A stretch of 64,000 bases of DNA from an uncultured Sphingobacteriaceae bacterium (GTDB taxonomy: Bacteria > Bacteroidota > Bacteroidia > Sphingobacteriales > Sphingobacteriaceae): contig CAMPKC010000017.1 of the NCBI GenBank assembly GCA_946887045.1, forward strand, positions 13,379-77,378, written 5' to 3'. This document shows positions 25,812 through 35,820 of this stretch, in pieces; positions within the stretch are counted from its first letter, which is position 1; each line of letters begins with the position of its first letter. The notes beneath the pieces were generated by a model. It ran no database searches. It was not told the DNA's origin and saw only the letters and a program-made list of their open reading frames with translations. The position numbers and the translations under genes are program-made.

Positions 25812-26248
25812 TGCGCTACGCTATATTATTTCTTACGGGACTTTTTGGGCTGATGTTTATTCTCTATTCATGCCAAAGCGAGAATGAATTGAATTATGCG
25901 AGATATTATAGCACTGGCAAGCAGGTATATGAACAGCATTGTCAAAATTGCCACGGTATCGATGGAAAAGGACTGGCTAAATTATATCCTCCCCTAACAG
26001 ATTCTGTTTTCCTTAAGGACCAAAAATCAAAACTGGCCTGCATTATAAAATATGGAATGGAAGACACAATTTCGATAAACGGGATAGAGTTTTCTAATAA
26101 AATGCCCGCCGAATCGCACCTTCCTGATATTGATATTGCAGCAGTAATTACCTACATAACAAATTCTTTTGGAAACCAGCAAGGCTTCTATGATGTTGAC
26201 AATGCGGCAAAAGATTTGAAAGCTTGCGGAGATATGAATGAAAATTAG
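25811..26248 (+). CDS. Class I c-type cytochrome (lipoprotein)
   Basis: A 145-residue lipoprotein with Cys21 after a hydrophobic signal (LFILYSCQS) and one heme-binding motif C44-Q-N-C47-H48 followed by GIDGKGLAKLYPPL, the typical class I continuation. M98 in SNKMPA is the likely second axial ligand. It should carry electrons at the outer face of the inner membrane or in the periplasm. It overlaps the SCO gene by 1 bp and the SemiSWEET gene by 11 bp, so it is co-translated with both. Confidence 0.92.
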   Translation: MRYAILFLTGLFGLMFILYSCQSENELNYARYYSTGKQVYEQHCQNCHGIDGKGLAKLYPPLTDSVFLKDQKSKLACIIKYGMEDTISINGIEFSNKMPAESHLPDIDIAAVITYITNSFGNQQGFYDVDNAAKDLKACGDMNEN

Positions 26249-26501
26249 CAATGAAATGGTGGGTATTTTAGCCGGTGTGCTAACCTCTACAGCCATGATC
26301 CCACAATTAATTAAAACGATAAAAGAAAAAAACGCAGAAAATATCTCCCCTTTTATGGTGATAATTCTCATCCTTGGCACCGGAACATGGAGTTATTACG
26401 GAGTTTTAAAAGATGATCTCCCTATTATAATAACTAATGGATTTTCTTGCCTGGTTAATAGTGTTATGCTGTTTTTTAAAGTAAAATTCACTAAAACTTG
26501 A
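26238..26501 (+). CDS. SemiSWEET / PQ-loop small transporter
   Basis: An 87-residue protein with three hydrophobic helices and the PQ motif at P22-Q23 (STAMIPQLIKTIKEK), followed by the conserved N-x-S-P-F-M turn. SemiSWEETs dimerise to form a sugar channel; the substrate here is unknown. It is unusual that it overlaps a cytochrome c gene by 11 bp. Codons and spacing look native to the operon. Confidence 0.88.
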   Translation: MKISNEMVGILAGVLTSTAMIPQLIKTIKEKNAENISPFMVIILILGTGTWSYYGVLKDDLPIIITNGFSCLVNSVMLFFKVKFTKT

Positions 26502-26616
26502 AAACTGCTTCATCCGATTACAATCTAGGGCTCTGGATTGTAACATTATGACAACATTGTTGATTGAGGTCATGTTCTCAAAGGCTATATTACATGAAAG
26601 TTAAAAGAGTTGTTAA

Positions 26617-26655
26617 GTTTGTACAAACAATTCAATTCGAAAATGTTTGTACAAA
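26617..26655 (+). promoter_or_regulatory. Paired palindromes before the lipoprotein gene
   Basis: GTTTGTACAAAC (26617-26628, a perfect 12-bp palindrome) and TTTGTACAAA (26646-26655) share a 10-bp core, with centres 28 bp apart. They end 14 bp before the lipoprotein ATG. The arrangement suggests a dimeric repressor or activator site; the regulator is unknown. An 8-bp hairpin (TTACAATC/GATTGTAA, 26518-26543) lies upstream, after the SemiSWEET gene. Confidence 0.45.
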
Positions 26656-26669
26656 TAAATTCAAGCGTT

Positions 26670-26981
26670 ATGAAAAATTTAAAACCCCTTGCTTTTGCTG
26701 CAGCAATGACATTCATGTTTGCATGTGGAGAGAAAACCGATGTTGTTGAATCAGGAACCTACTCTGGTACTGTAAATGAAGTTGAAGCTGACAAATCGGA
26801 AATTTATGTTAAAACTGATGACGGAAAACTGCTCGAACTTTACTTTACAGATTCTACCAGCTTGACAAGAAATGATGAGACTGTAGCCTTTGATCAATTA
26901 GTTGAAGGCAAAAAAGTTGAAGTTGTTGTTGAAAAAGTTGGAAATAAATTAGATCCAAAAGCTGTTAGAATTCTGGAATAA
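26670..26981 (+). CDS. Small lipoprotein with a predicted beta-rich domain
   Basis: A 103-residue lipoprotein with the signal MKNLKPLAFAAAMTFMFACG and Cys19 as the acylation site. The mature part is beta-rich and acidic (SGTYSGTVNEVEADKSEIYV), like a small OB-fold-like barrel. No family is recognised with certainty. It is followed without any gap by DUF2231 (TAA then ATG), so the two form a unit that may have its own promoter at the palindromes upstream. Confidence 0.7.
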   Translation: MKNLKPLAFAAAMTFMFACGEKTDVVESGTYSGTVNEVEADKSEIYVKTDDGKLLELYFTDSTSLTRNDETVAFDQLVEGKKVEVVVEKVGNKLDPKAVRILE

Positions 26982-27476
26982 ATGCCTGAAGCTTTCCTTA
27001 CGCGAGAAGAAATCTGGCACCCATTAAGTGTTCACTTTCCTATCGCTCTCTTAGTTTTTGCAACTATAATCAAACTTTTAGCACTTGTTTTAAAAGAACA
27101 ACAACGCTATATCTGGGAAACATTGGGGAGCCTAATGCTTTTTGCTGGCTCCCTTTTGGCATGGTTATCCATCTACACAGGAGATCTCGCTGATGGAATT
27201 GTAGCAAGAACGCTGTGTGATCCTACCATTCTTAAAAGCCATGAAATCGCCGCTTTCACCATGGCGTATTTATTCACTTCAGCCTCTCTGATAAACCTTG
27301 TTCTTTTATCAGGCAAATTAACGGTTAAGCTTTTGAATCCGCTTAAATATGCTCTCGTTCTAGTAATGCTGGCAGGTTCAGGTTACCTTACATATACCGC
27401 ACATCTTGGTGCAAGCCTTGTATACCAGCAAGGTGCCGGAGTGCACAAGCCGTCTTCCGACTGCAAAGATTTTTAA
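26982..27476 (+). CDS. DUF2231 membrane protein
   Basis: A 164-residue protein with four hydrophobic segments. The N-terminal WHPLSVHFPIALLVFA is the DUF2231 hallmark (a His pair near the first helix), and a second His lies in TAHLGASLVYQQG at the end. Members often sit with cytochromes or copper proteins and may bind heme, although this is unproven. It starts directly after the lipoprotein stop codon, so co-translation is likely. The C-terminus ends with a short polar tail. Confidence 0.85.
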   Translation: MPEAFLTREEIWHPLSVHFPIALLVFATIIKLLALVLKEQQRYIWETLGSLMLFAGSLLAWLSIYTGDLADGIVARTLCDPTILKSHEIAAFTMAYLFTSASLINLVLLSGKLTVKLLNPLKYALVLVMLAGSGYLTYTAHLGASLVYQQGAGVHKPSSDCKDF

Positions 27477-27523
27477 GATTGCGACACATGACGGCGGACC
27501 TTCTTTTGCCATCAAAAAATCAA

Positions 27524-28822
27524 TTAATGATTCTTCTTTTTATTCATTTTCGCCTTTAAACCCGAACTATAGTTGTAATTTTTAGAATTACTTGCTTTCT
27601 TTTCATGAAAGGCTGCCCCCCGCTCTTCCACCGGATTTTGAGATTTCACGGTTTTTGGCTTCCTGTTTTCATTCTCTTTCGGCTCAACATCAATAATTAA
27701 ATTTTCCGGTAAATCGGCAACCGGAATACGCTGTCCGATAGCTTGTTCTATTTTACGAACCATCGGCAATTCCAGATCGGTTGTAAAAGTCAAAGCCATT
27801 GTTTCATCATCCGGGCTCTTCTGTAAAATCCGACCGATAAACATTTCCTTCTCCTCCGGCAATTCAGCTTGAATTATGAAGGGAACGCCTGTCAAATCCA
27901 AATGCAGCTTTAACTCATTCGCAACTATTAGAACTCTGATTTTATCACTTTCATAAAAGTCTTCGATACTTGTTAAACCAAAAGATTCGAAAAATATGGG
28001 ATTTAGAATGGCAACTTCATCTTTCAACGTAAGTTTTAAATGATTGTATACCTTTTCTGCCGTTAATCGGGTATTGACAAATACCACAGTTTTGGTAAAC
28101 ACTTCTGAATCGTTCAACAACAAACTTAGCAGGTTCACTTTGGTGCGAAAATTTGGAACGTGATACAAAAGCTGCTGATAGGTAGTTACCGAAGTTTCAC
28201 CCAAGTCCTCGCTCTCCAGCACAAAAGGTTGTTTAATAAAAGGATCAATCATTTTATAAAGCCTTTCGTGCAAAACCTCCGCAAATATCAAGTGCTGACA
28301 TTTCGAGATGCTGTTAGCTAATTCTACCACCGGTAATTGCAAACCCTGTTTTACGATCAATTCTGCATCGTCAACAACAAACATTATAATTTTATTAAGA
28401 TTCAGGCCCAGTTTCAGGTACAGAGCCCTTGCTCTATCGGGAGTAGCAACAACAATATCGCACCCATCGGTCAGATCATTCATCTGGCTTTCTATACCAG
28501 GTGCAGCATAAAGGCCGACAATGCGAATCGTTTTATTTTTATTCAGCAATTCAAACTGCTCAATTACAGAAAGAACTCTTTCCTTATCGGGAACCAGTAT
28601 CAATGCACGTGGAGCATCTTCAAAACCATTTTTCAATCGGGTTAAAACACCCAAGATATACGTACTGGTTTTGCCGCATCCTTCCGGACCGACAGCAATT
28701 ATATCCTGCCCGCCGATAATTCGGGTCATTGTTTTAACCTGAATCTCTTTCGGATTAATAAAACCAGCATCTGTAATAGAGCGTACTAATGATTTATTAA
28801 GCTTTAATTTTTCTAACCACAC
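27524..28822 (-). CDS. DEAD-box-like helicase with degenerate motifs
   Basis: A 432-residue two-domain RecA-like protein. It keeps a Q residue (GFINPKEIQ, Q28), motif I GPEGCGKT (45-52) and motif Ib VVATPDRA. Motif II, however, reads VDDAE (D151-D152-A-E154) instead of DEAD, motif III is AEV rather than SAT, and the arginine-rich motif VI is replaced by FIGRILQKS. The C-terminal tail is basic (Lys/Asn-rich). It may bind RNA with weak or no unwinding. The GTG start at 28822 follows a -7-like box TAAATTTC (28829-28836, minus) by 6 nt. Confidence 0.82.
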   Translation of the reverse strand: MWLEKLKLNKSLVRSITDAGFINPKEIQVKTMTRIIGGQDIIAVGPEGCGKTSTYILGVLTRLKNGFEDAPRALILVPDKERVLSVIEQFELLNKNKTIRIVGLYAAPGIESQMNDLTDGCDIVVATPDRARALYLKLGLNLNKIIMFVVDDAELIVKQGLQLPVVELANSISKCQHLIFAEVLHERLYKMIDPFIKQPFVLESEDLGETSVTTYQQLLYHVPNFRTKVNLLSLLLNDSEVFTKTVVFVNTRLTAEKVYNHLKLTLKDEVAILNPIFFESFGLTSIEDFYESDKIRVLIVANELKLHLDLTGVPFIIQAELPEEKEMFIGRILQKSPDDETMALTFTTDLELPMVRKIEQAIGQRIPVADLPENLIIDVEPKENENRKPKTVKSQNPVEERGAAFHEKKASNSKNYNYSSGLKAKMNKKKNH

Positions 28823-28927
28823 AACGACGAAATTTAAAATTTGTGCAATTTAAGGATTACAAGTTCAGGAATCAGCATTAATTAACAGAAGTACCTGATC
28901 TGCGAATATTACTATAGGAGGACGCTG

Positions 28928-29812
28928 CTAAACGAATTTGGCCAGATTATGCTTTACGCCATCTAAATACGATGTACCGAAAAGATTTACATGGATAAGT
29001 AAGGGATACAAATTCCAGAGATCAAGTCTCTGTTCCCAGCCTTTCTGCAAAGGAAAAACTTCATTATAAGCGTCATAAAAATACTTTGAAAATCCTCCAA
29101 ACAGCGTAGTCATGGCTATATCAACTTCGCGGTTAGAGTAACTGATGGCCGGATCGATCAATAATGCTTGAGCAGAGTTATTAATCAAATAATTACCACT
29201 CCATAAATCCCCATGTACCAAAGCAGGTTTCTCAGCAGGATATAAAGAATCAAGCTTATTATACAACAATTCAAACTGATCTAAAATCTTTGCTGCTAAC
29301 AAGCCATTCTTTTTTCCTAACTCAACCTGGGGCTTTAAGCGCTGTTCTATAAAAAATTCATTCCACGAATAATGCCTGTTATTCAATTGAGCTAAAGAGC
29401 CCATATAATTGTTATGATCTAGTCCGAATTGCAGCTGAGTGCTTTTATGAAGCTGAGCCAGACCTCTCCCTAAATTCTCTTGAGAAACATCAGAAACTAT
29501 TCCATTTTCAATCCATTCTAATACTAAAAATTGCTCATCAGCTGACGATCCATAGCAGATAACTTCCGGCACCTTGATGGTATTTGTTTGGCGGATACGC
29601 TTTAATCCTTCGGCTTCAGCAATGAACATTGCCGGTAACTCCTTTGAAGAGTTTAGCTTTAAAAAGAACATTTTCTTGCCGTGCTCTATTTGATAACACC
29701 TATTAATACTTCCGCCTATTACCGGTCGTATAAATCTGGTACTCGCGTCAATACCCAAGTGAGACTTAATGGCAATATTTATCGCAGCTGTTAAATGCTC
29801 ATTTAAAAACAT
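28928..29812 (-). CDS. Fructosamine kinase / APH-like family protein
   Basis: A 295-residue protein kinase-like enzyme that phosphorylates ketosamines on glycated proteins or related small molecules. Visible signatures are [16 protein letters not shown] (nucleotide loop), the catalytic [14 protein letters not shown] and the metal-binding [19 protein letters not shown]. The ATG at 29812 is preferred because the upstream TTG overlaps the -7 box. It is divergent from lepA with about 58 bp between the start codons. Confidence 0.88.
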   Translation of the reverse strand: MFLNEHLTAAINIAIKSHLGIDASTRFIRPVIGGSINRCYQIEHGKKMFFLKLNSSKELPAMFIAEAEGLKRIRQTNTIKVPEVICYGSSADEQFLVLEWIENGIVSDVSQENLGRGLAQLHKSTQLQFGLDHNNYMGSLAQLNNRHYSWNEFFIEQRLKPQVELGKKNGLLAAKILDQFELLYNKLDSLYPAEKPALVHGDLWSGNYLINNSAQALLIDPAISYSNREVDIAMTTLFGGFSKYFYDAYNEVFPLQKGWEQRLDLWNLYPLLIHVNLFGTSYLDGVKHNLAKFV

Positions 29813-29815
29813 TGT

Positions 29816-29823
29816 CAAATTTA
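29816..29823 (-). promoter_or_regulatory. -7 box directly before the fructosamine kinase gene
   Basis: Minus-strand TAAATTTG, then ACA, then the ATG at 29812. A TTG 23 nt upstream could serve as the -33 element. The message would be leaderless. Confidence 0.6.
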
Positions 29824-29854
29824 CGCTAAGACTCCAAATATCCCTTCAAAAAAC

Positions 29855-29862
29855 TATCTTTG
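29855..29862 (+). promoter_or_regulatory. -7 box of lepA
   Basis: TATCTTTG matches the Bacteroidota TAnnTTTG box and ends 8 nt before the lepA ATG, giving a leader of only a few nucleotides. Confidence 0.55.
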
Positions 29863-29870
29863 CGGTTCAA

Positions 29871-31658
29871 ATGAAGCACATTCGTAATTTTTGCATAATT
29901 GCACATATCGATCACGGAAAGAGCACTTTAGCTGATCGTTTACTGGAATACACCAATACCATTACTCAGCGTGAATCGCAAGCCCAGTTGCTTGATGATA
30001 TGGATTTAGAGCGTGAGCGTGGTATCACTATAAAAAGTCATGCTATCCAGATGAATTATCAACTGGATGGGCAGGATTATGTTTTAAACCTGATTGACAC
30101 CCCCGGACACGTTGATTTCTCTTACGAAGTTTCACGTTCAATTGCTGCCTGTGAAGGTGCATTGTTAATCGTTGATGCGGCCCAGGGAATTCAGGCACAA
30201 ACAATTTCCAATTTATATCTAGCCCTCGAACAAGATTTAGAAATCATCCCGATTCTGAACAAAATGGATCTCCCTGGGGCAATGCCCGAGGAAGTTAAGG
30301 ACCAGATTGTTGAGCTAATTGGCTGTAAACGCGAAGAGATAATTCCTGCTTCAGGTAAAACTGGAATGGGTGTTTACGATATTTTAAGAGCTATTATCGA
30401 ACGGGTTCATCCTCCAAAAGGTAACCCGGACGGAGAATTACAGGCCTTAATCTTCGACTCTGTATATAATTCATTCCGCGGAATTGTTGCTTATTTTAAA
30501 GTTGTCCACGGTGAAATCCGCAAGGGTGACAAAGTCAAATTTGTGGCCACAGGCAAAGAATATATTGCCGATGAAGTTGGTACCTTAAAACTCCAGCAGC
30601 AGCCTAAAGATGTAATAAAAACCGGCGATGTCGGATACATCATCTCAGGAATTAAAGAAGCCCGTGAAGTAAAAGTTGGTGATACAATTACCCATAAAGA
30701 TCGTCCGAGCAAAGAAGCTATCCAAGGTTTCGAAGAGGTAAAACCAATGGTATTCGCCGGGATCTATCCGGTAGATACTGATGAATTTGAAGAACTTCGC
30801 GAAAGCATGCATAAACTACAGCTTAACGATGCATCCATAGTTTTCGAGCCGGAATCTTCTGCTGCCCTGGGTTTTGGTTTCCGTTGCGGCTTTCTTGGGA
30901 TGCTTCACATGGAAATTATCCAGGAGCGTTTAGAGCGGGAATTTAACATGACGGTTATTACTACCGTTCCGAACGTATCGTACAAAGCTTTTACAACCCG
31001 AGGCGAAGAAATTCTGGTAAACAATCCTTCGGATCTTCCTGACCCTTCCAAAATTGATTTTGTTGAAGAGCCATACATTAAAGCAAATATTATAACGAAA
31101 TCTGAATTCGTCGGACCGGTTATGTCGCTTTGTATTCAGAAAAGAGGTATAATTGTCAATCAATCTTACCTTACTTCTGATCGTGTTGAATTAGTGTTCG
31201 AAATGCCGATGGGCGAAATTGTATTCGATTTCTACGATCGCTTAAAAACAATTTCCAAAGGGTATGCGTCTTTTGATTATCATCAGATAGGCTATCGTCA
31301 ATCAGATTTAGTGCGCTTGGATATCCGTCTAAATGCAGAGCCGGTAGATGCTCTTTCTTCACTAATTCACAGAACCAATTCGTATGATTTTGGTAAACGA
31401 ATTTGCGAAAAATTAAGAGAACTTATACCGCGCCAGCAATTTGAAATAATTATACAAGCTTCTATCGGAGCGAAAATTATTGCTCGCGAAACAGTAAAAG
31501 CTTTACGAAAAGATGTAACCGCAAAATGTTATGGTGGTGATATTTCCCGGAAACGGAAGCTATTGGAAAAACAAAAGAAAGGTAAGAAACGCATGCGCCA
31601 GGTGGGCAACGTAGAAATACCTCAATCGGCATTTATGGCGGTTTTGAAATTGGATTAA
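29871..31658 (+). CDS. lepA: Translation elongation factor 4
   Basis: A 595-residue translational GTPase that back-translocates stalled ribosomes and helps initiation. The G-domain motifs are [32 protein letters not shown] and NKMDLPGA. The LepA-specific C-terminus is present ([26 protein letters not shown] in part, residues about 555-580). The ATG at 29871 gives the family start [18 protein letters not shown]; the longer open frame upstream is in the promoter. It is monocistronic or read with folD across the repeat-rich gap. Confidence 0.97.
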   Translation: MKHIRNFCIIAHIDHGKSTLADRLLEYTNTITQRESQAQLLDDMDLERERGITIKSHAIQMNYQLDGQDYVLNLIDTPGHVDFSYEVSRSIAACEGALLIVDAAQGIQAQTISNLYLALEQDLEIIPILNKMDLPGAMPEEVKDQIVELIGCKREEIIPASGKTGMGVYDILRAIIERVHPPKGNPDGELQALIFDSVYNSFRGIVAYFKVVHGEIRKGDKVKFVATGKEYIADEVGTLKLQQQPKDVIKTGDVGYIISGIKEAREVKVGDTITHKDRPSKEAIQGFEEVKPMVFAGIYPVDTDEFEELRESMHKLQLNDASIVFEPESSAALGFGFRCGFLGMLHMEIIQERLEREFNMTVITTVPNVSYKAFTTRGEEILVNNPSDLPDPSKIDFVEEPYIKANIITKSEFVGPVMSLCIQKRGIIVNQSYLTSDRVELVFEMPMGEIVFDFYDRLKTISKGYASFDYHQIGYRQSDLVRLDIRLNAEPVDALSSLIHRTNSYDFGKRICEKLRELIPRQQFEIIIQASIGAKIIARETVKALRKDVTAKCYGGDISRKRKLLEKQKKGKKRMRQVGNVEIPQSAFMAVLKLD

Positions 31659-31660
31659 AG

Positions 31661-31793
31661 AGTATCAAGTATATAGTATCAAGTATAAAGACTGGATACT
31701 GTCTGCTTAAAATCGATACTAAAATGATTAGAACCAGTATCAATACGCTTGTTAAGCAATTAGTCTTGATACTTTATACTTACTACTTTATAC
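31661..31793. repeat. Intergenic GTATCAAGTATA repeat array between lepA and folD
   Basis: AGTATCAAGTATA occurs twice (31661-31673 and 31675-31687). The right end (31764-31793) holds related inverted units (TTGATACTTTATACT and TACTACTTTATACTAA), so the two ends form a long imperfect inverted repeat. It reaches within 4 bp of the folD ATG. Confidence 0.6.
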
Positions 31794-31796
31794 TAA

Positions 31797-32678
31797 ATGC
31801 AGTTACTAGACGGAAAATTCGTATCAGAAAAACTTAAAGAAGAAATAACAGCCGAAGCCGCTGCAGTTTTAGCAACCCGGGGTCGTAAGCCACATTTAGT
31901 TGCCATTTTAGTAGGTAATGATGGTGGAAGCGAAACCTATGTTGCCAGCAAAATGAAAAACTGCGAAAAGGTTGGATTTAAATCTTCCCTGTTTCGCTAT
32001 GATGCTTCTGTTTCTGAAAATGAACTATTAGCTAAGATTGAAGAGATTAACCAAGATGAATTTGTTGATGGATTAATTGTTCAACTTCCACTCCCCAAAC
32101 ATATTGATCCTGAAAAAGTTACCGAAGCCATTGATTACCGAAAAGATGTTGATGGCTTTCATCCGATCAATCTGGGCAGGATGATGCGCAATCTTCCCTG
32201 TTTTATTCCAGCCACTCCCTACGGGATCATGTTAATGCTGAAAGAATATCAGATTGAAACTGCGGGGAAGCATTGTGTAGTAGTTGGGAGAAGCAATATT
32301 GTAGGTAGTCCGATGAGTGTTTTAATGGCGCGTAACGCAGTTCCGGGGAATTGCACCGTTACGCTTACTCACAGCAAAACAAGGAACTTAGAAGGCTTTG
32401 TACGCTCGGCCGATATCGTGGTTGCCGCAATTGGCAAAAAGAACTTCATTACCGCCGATATGGTAAAAGAAGGCGCTGTAATAATTGATGTGGGTATTAA
32501 TCGCGAACAATCCGAAACGACGAAATCCGGCTACAAACTCTATGGCGATGTGGACTTTGAAAACGTAGCTCCCAAAGCATCGTGGATTACTCCAGTTCCC
32601 GGAGGTGTTGGACTTATGACTATAATAGGGTTACTAAAAAATACTTTAGCTTCTGCAAAAAAAGAGGTTTACAGTTGA
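31797..32678 (+). CDS. folD: Bifunctional methylenetetrahydrofolate dehydrogenase/cyclohydrolase
   Basis: A 293-residue enzyme that interconverts methylene- and formyl-tetrahydrofolate with NADP. Signatures are [17 protein letters not shown] (catalytic Lys), [27 protein letters not shown], the nucleotide loop [14 protein letters not shown] and the end [18 protein letters not shown]. Length is usual. The start codon sits at the edge of the intergenic repeat, and the 3' end overlaps the convergent sulfatase gene by 10 bp. Confidence 0.96.
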   Translation: MQLLDGKFVSEKLKEEITAEAAAVLATRGRKPHLVAILVGNDGGSETYVASKMKNCEKVGFKSSLFRYDASVSENELLAKIEEINQDEFVDGLIVQLPLPKHIDPEKVTEAIDYRKDVDGFHPINLGRMMRNLPCFIPATPYGIMLMLKEYQIETAGKHCVVVGRSNIVGSPMSVLMARNAVPGNCTVTLTHSKTRNLEGFVRSADIVVAAIGKKNFITADMVKEGAVIIDVGINREQSETTKSGYKLYGDVDFENVAPKASWITPVPGGVGLMTIIGLLKNTLASAKKEVYS

Positions 32679-34741
32679 GCCATCTTTTGGTTTAAGCTTA
32701 TTTGATTCAAGATATAAAACATCGATAAGGCATAGTTTGCCCGCGAGCGTTTTAGAAGCTTTTCGGCCTCAGTTGATTTAGAAACTTTGCCTAAAACCTG
32801 GTTAATTTTATTCTTCCATGTATAAAAGGCAGAGGTCGATGAATAATTTACAGCAGCCTCCTGGCTAAAAGACGTAAAGGAGCCTATATTCATTCCGAAG
32901 TATTTGGTATTCTCATCCTTTGAGCTTGTATCAAGTAAGTTATTTCCAATACTAAAATACCGACTGTTTGACAGGGCTAAATTAAATATCGTTGGAAAAA
33001 TATCTTTGTGCGATGCGAAACGTGATGTATTAATGGTCGTCTGCGGTTTGTATTTTTCAGGGACATACATGTACAAAGGAACTCCCCTTTGCTGCAATTG
33101 ATGCGCTTCATCAAAATCGAAAAGCATTAAATTATTATGATCTCCTGTCATAACAATTATCGTATTCTTCCCTAAATCTGAGTTCTTAATTCTATCCAGA
33201 AAGTCACCCAAACTATTGTTTGAATATTGATAGGCGTTAAGATTTTTAATTGCTAATTCTTCCTTAACCAACAAACGCTCTTTTAAAGTATCATCTATAG
33301 AAATTTTATAAGGCTTATAGTCCGCCGGCAGTTCGAAAGGTGTATGATTTGTGGTAGTTTGCACGAAAAAGAACTTAGGTGAGGAATCTTTTTGATTCAG
33401 CTTTTCAAACACATAATCAAACAAATACTCATCATATACACCCCATTTATTTGATTTGCAACCTTTAATCTCAGATTGAATATGACCCATTCCTTTCACT
33501 TCATCAAAACGCTGATTGGCAGCAAATTCATCCATTGATCGCCAGTTTACTTTACCTCCTGTAATAAAGTTCGTTTGATAGCCAGAGTTTTTGAATGGAA
33601 TGGCAACAGATGAAGGAAGTTGTGTAGACCGATATTTAGTTTGTGATAAGCCTACCGGCGAGTTCACCATCAGGTATTCCAGACTTTGGATGGTAATATT
33701 TCCGCTGGAAACGAAATTACGGAACAATATATCCGATTTAAAATGCTTCCTGAGGCTCCCCAGTAGATTCATTTGTTCCGAATCGAAATTCATATTATAG
33801 TTGCTCATGCTCTCCATGAAAACAAAAACTACATTAGGCTTATTTTTTTCCAGAAATGAGCTTTTTGAAGTTTTGCTGAATAGCTTATCAAAAGCTTCAG
33901 ACTCTGAAACGGAGTTGAGCGAATCTTCAGTATAATAATCTTTTGCAGCCTGAACGGGTGTCTGATAACCTAGTTCTCGCAGACTGGTTAGTTCATTTTC
34001 TATTATATTGACACTCTTCTTTCGCTCAGTGTAAGAGTTTTTCAGGGCATAAATACCGTTTATCGACAAAAAATCAACAAATTTATTTTGACATACGTCC
34101 GAGGCCTGCATCTGCCGGGTAGGTGTTTCCCGGGGATCTTTAAGGGCCAGTGAAAATATACCAAGAATTGCTATAACACTAATCACTTTCAAGCTTTTAG
34201 AAATGTGAAAAACATATTCCTTACCAGAATAGATATGCCGGAGAAAATACTTGAATGCAACTAAAACACCGATCCATGCAAGAAATATTCGAATAATCGG
34301 ATAATCAGTCCAAACAGAACTCATTACTGTCTGGGAATCATCATCAGCCAAGCCAAATATGATGACGCTTATATGAGTCTGAAAATAATTGTAATAGTAT
34401 TGATCAACAAAAAGAATAATAACTGTGATAGCGAGAGTAATTCCCGTATACCAAGCTGTAAATAACGTTGCTTTACGATGGTATTCTTTACTTAGAATAA
34501 AAATACCCGTTAGATAAACAACCAGAGGTAGTGCTAAAAAATAACATATTATCATGGTATCATTTTGCATACCACGTAAAAACGCAACTACAACATCGCC
34601 GGGGGTTTTGGCAAGTTCATTAAAATCGCCTAATCTTACAAAGAACCAAAATCTGAATAAAGTAAATACCGCAAGAAAAAAAGCATAAACTTTAAACAGG
34701 CGATAAAAATTATTAAAAAATCGATTAATTTGATACTCCAT
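32669..34741 (-). CDS. LTA synthase-like membrane sulfatase
   Basis: A 690-residue protein with about five N-terminal membrane helices (residues about 10-210) and a C-terminal alkaline-phosphatase-fold domain. The nucleophile region is [17 protein letters not shown] (Thr), and the metal site includes [13 protein letters not shown]. It is a phosphoglycerol- or phosphoethanolamine-transferase-type enzyme; Bacteroidota lack lipoteichoic acid, so the acceptor is probably a lipid or membrane glycan. I chose the ATG at 34741 ([19 protein letters not shown]). It is divergent from the glycosyltransferase gene, 55 bp apart, which supports a shared envelope role. Confidence 0.87.
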   Translation of the reverse strand: MEYQINRFFNNFYRLFKVYAFFLAVFTLFRFWFFVRLGDFNELAKTPGDVVVAFLRGMQNDTMIICYFLALPLVVYLTGIFILSKEYHRKATLFTAWYTGITLAITVIILFVDQYYYNYFQTHISVIIFGLADDDSQTVMSSVWTDYPIIRIFLAWIGVLVAFKYFLRHIYSGKEYVFHISKSLKVISVIAILGIFSLALKDPRETPTRQMQASDVCQNKFVDFLSINGIYALKNSYTERKKSVNIIENELTSLRELGYQTPVQAAKDYYTEDSLNSVSESEAFDKLFSKTSKSSFLEKNKPNVVFVFMESMSNYNMNFDSEQMNLLGSLRKHFKSDILFRNFVSSGNITIQSLEYLMVNSPVGLSQTKYRSTQLPSSVAIPFKNSGYQTNFITGGKVNWRSMDEFAANQRFDEVKGMGHIQSEIKGCKSNKWGVYDEYLFDYVFEKLNQKDSSPKFFFVQTTTNHTPFELPADYKPYKISIDDTLKERLLVKEELAIKNLNAYQYSNNSLGDFLDRIKNSDLGKNTIIVMTGDHNNLMLFDFDEAHQLQQRGVPLYMYVPEKYKPQTTINTSRFASHKDIFPTIFNLALSNSRYFSIGNNLLDTSSKDENTKYFGMNIGSFTSFSQEAAVNYSSTSAFYTWKNKINQVLGKVSKSTEAEKLLKRSRANYALSMFYILNQISLNQKMAQL

Positions 34742-34796
34742 GTTAATTTCGCTGCAAATTAACGCAATATTAATTAATTGTAAAAATAACGAGTTC

Positions 34797-35777
34797 ATGC
34801 ATATATTAATTGTTAACAACACCCGAATTCCTGCACATAAATATGGCGGTACAGAACGTATAGTATGGTGGCTAGGGAAAGAGCTTGTTAAAAAGGGACA
34901 CCGCGTTAGCTTTTTAGTAGCCGAAGGATCAAGTTGCGATTTCGCTAAAGTAATTCCTTATGATTTCAGCAAAACAGTTGAAGACCAAACACCTGGAGAT
35001 GTTGACTTCGTTCATTTCTTTTACGGCTTTAATGAAACGCACACCAAGCCGTCTATACATACTTTAGAAGGTAATTATGGCTATGGACACAAACTTCCTA
35101 TGAACACCGTATTTGTCTCAAAAAATCATGCAGAAAGATATGGCAGCACTGTGTTTGTACATAATGGTTTGGATTTTTCTGATTATGGCGATCCGGGTTT
35201 AGGTAATGAAAGAAAGTATTACCATTTTTTAGCAAAAGCTGCATGGAGAGTTAAAAATGTGCGGGGTGCAATTGAAATAATAAATAAAGCTAAAGAGAGA
35301 CTGATGGTGCTCGGCGGCACTCGTGTGAATCTTAAAATGGGTTTAAGGATTACCCCGTATTTGAATATAAAGTTTAAAGGTATGATTGGAGGTGAAGAGA
35401 AAAATGAAGCCCTAAGACACTCGAAAGGATTGCTTTTTCCAGTATTATGGCATGAACCTTTTGGTATTGCTATCACAGAAAGTTTATATTTTGGCTGCCC
35501 GGTTTTTGGAACGCCCTATGGTTCGCTACCTGAGCTTGTCCCTGCAGAAGTTGGATTTTTATCAACCTCAAAAGCTGAATTGACCGAAAAAATAAAAAAC
35601 AATCAATTTAGTCCAGAGGTGTGCCATAAATATGTATTGCAAAACTTCAGCTCTGAGCTAATGACGGACAGGTATCTTAAATTATATCAGGAAGTATTGG
35701 ATGGAAAGACATTAAATACTACTGCACCTACATTGCAAGAAGAGCAGAAAGAGAAATTTTTACCATTTTATACGTAA
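34797..35777 (+). CDS. Glycosyltransferase family 4 protein
   Basis: A 326-residue GT-B glycosyltransferase. The N-terminal Rossmann half has MHILIVNNTRIPAHKYGGTE, a glycine turn that binds the acceptor side, and the C-terminal half has the nucleotide-sugar motif E-x7-E in WHEPFGIAITESLYFGCPVF. The donor and acceptor sugars are unknown. I chose the ATG at 34797 because the extra upstream residues do not match the family. A divergent LTA-synthase-like gene lies upstream and a toxin-antitoxin pair downstream. Confidence 0.88.
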   Translation: MHILIVNNTRIPAHKYGGTERIVWWLGKELVKKGHRVSFLVAEGSSCDFAKVIPYDFSKTVEDQTPGDVDFVHFFYGFNETHTKPSIHTLEGNYGYGHKLPMNTVFVSKNHAERYGSTVFVHNGLDFSDYGDPGLGNERKYYHFLAKAAWRVKNVRGAIEIINKAKERLMVLGGTRVNLKMGLRITPYLNIKFKGMIGGEEKNEALRHSKGLLFPVLWHEPFGIAITESLYFGCPVFGTPYGSLPELVPAEVGFLSTSKAELTEKIKNNQFSPEVCHKYVLQNFSSELMTDRYLKLYQEVLDGKTLNTTAPTLQEEQKEKFLPFYT

Positions 35778-35820
35778 TGTTTTTTTATTTGATACGTGTT
35801 TGTATTTTGTGTTTAAATGA

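Noticed and set aside
26564..26749. Plus-strand Cys-rich frame before and over the small lipoprotein gene
   Set aside because: Out of frame with the lipoprotein, covers the palindromes and shows no protein-like features.
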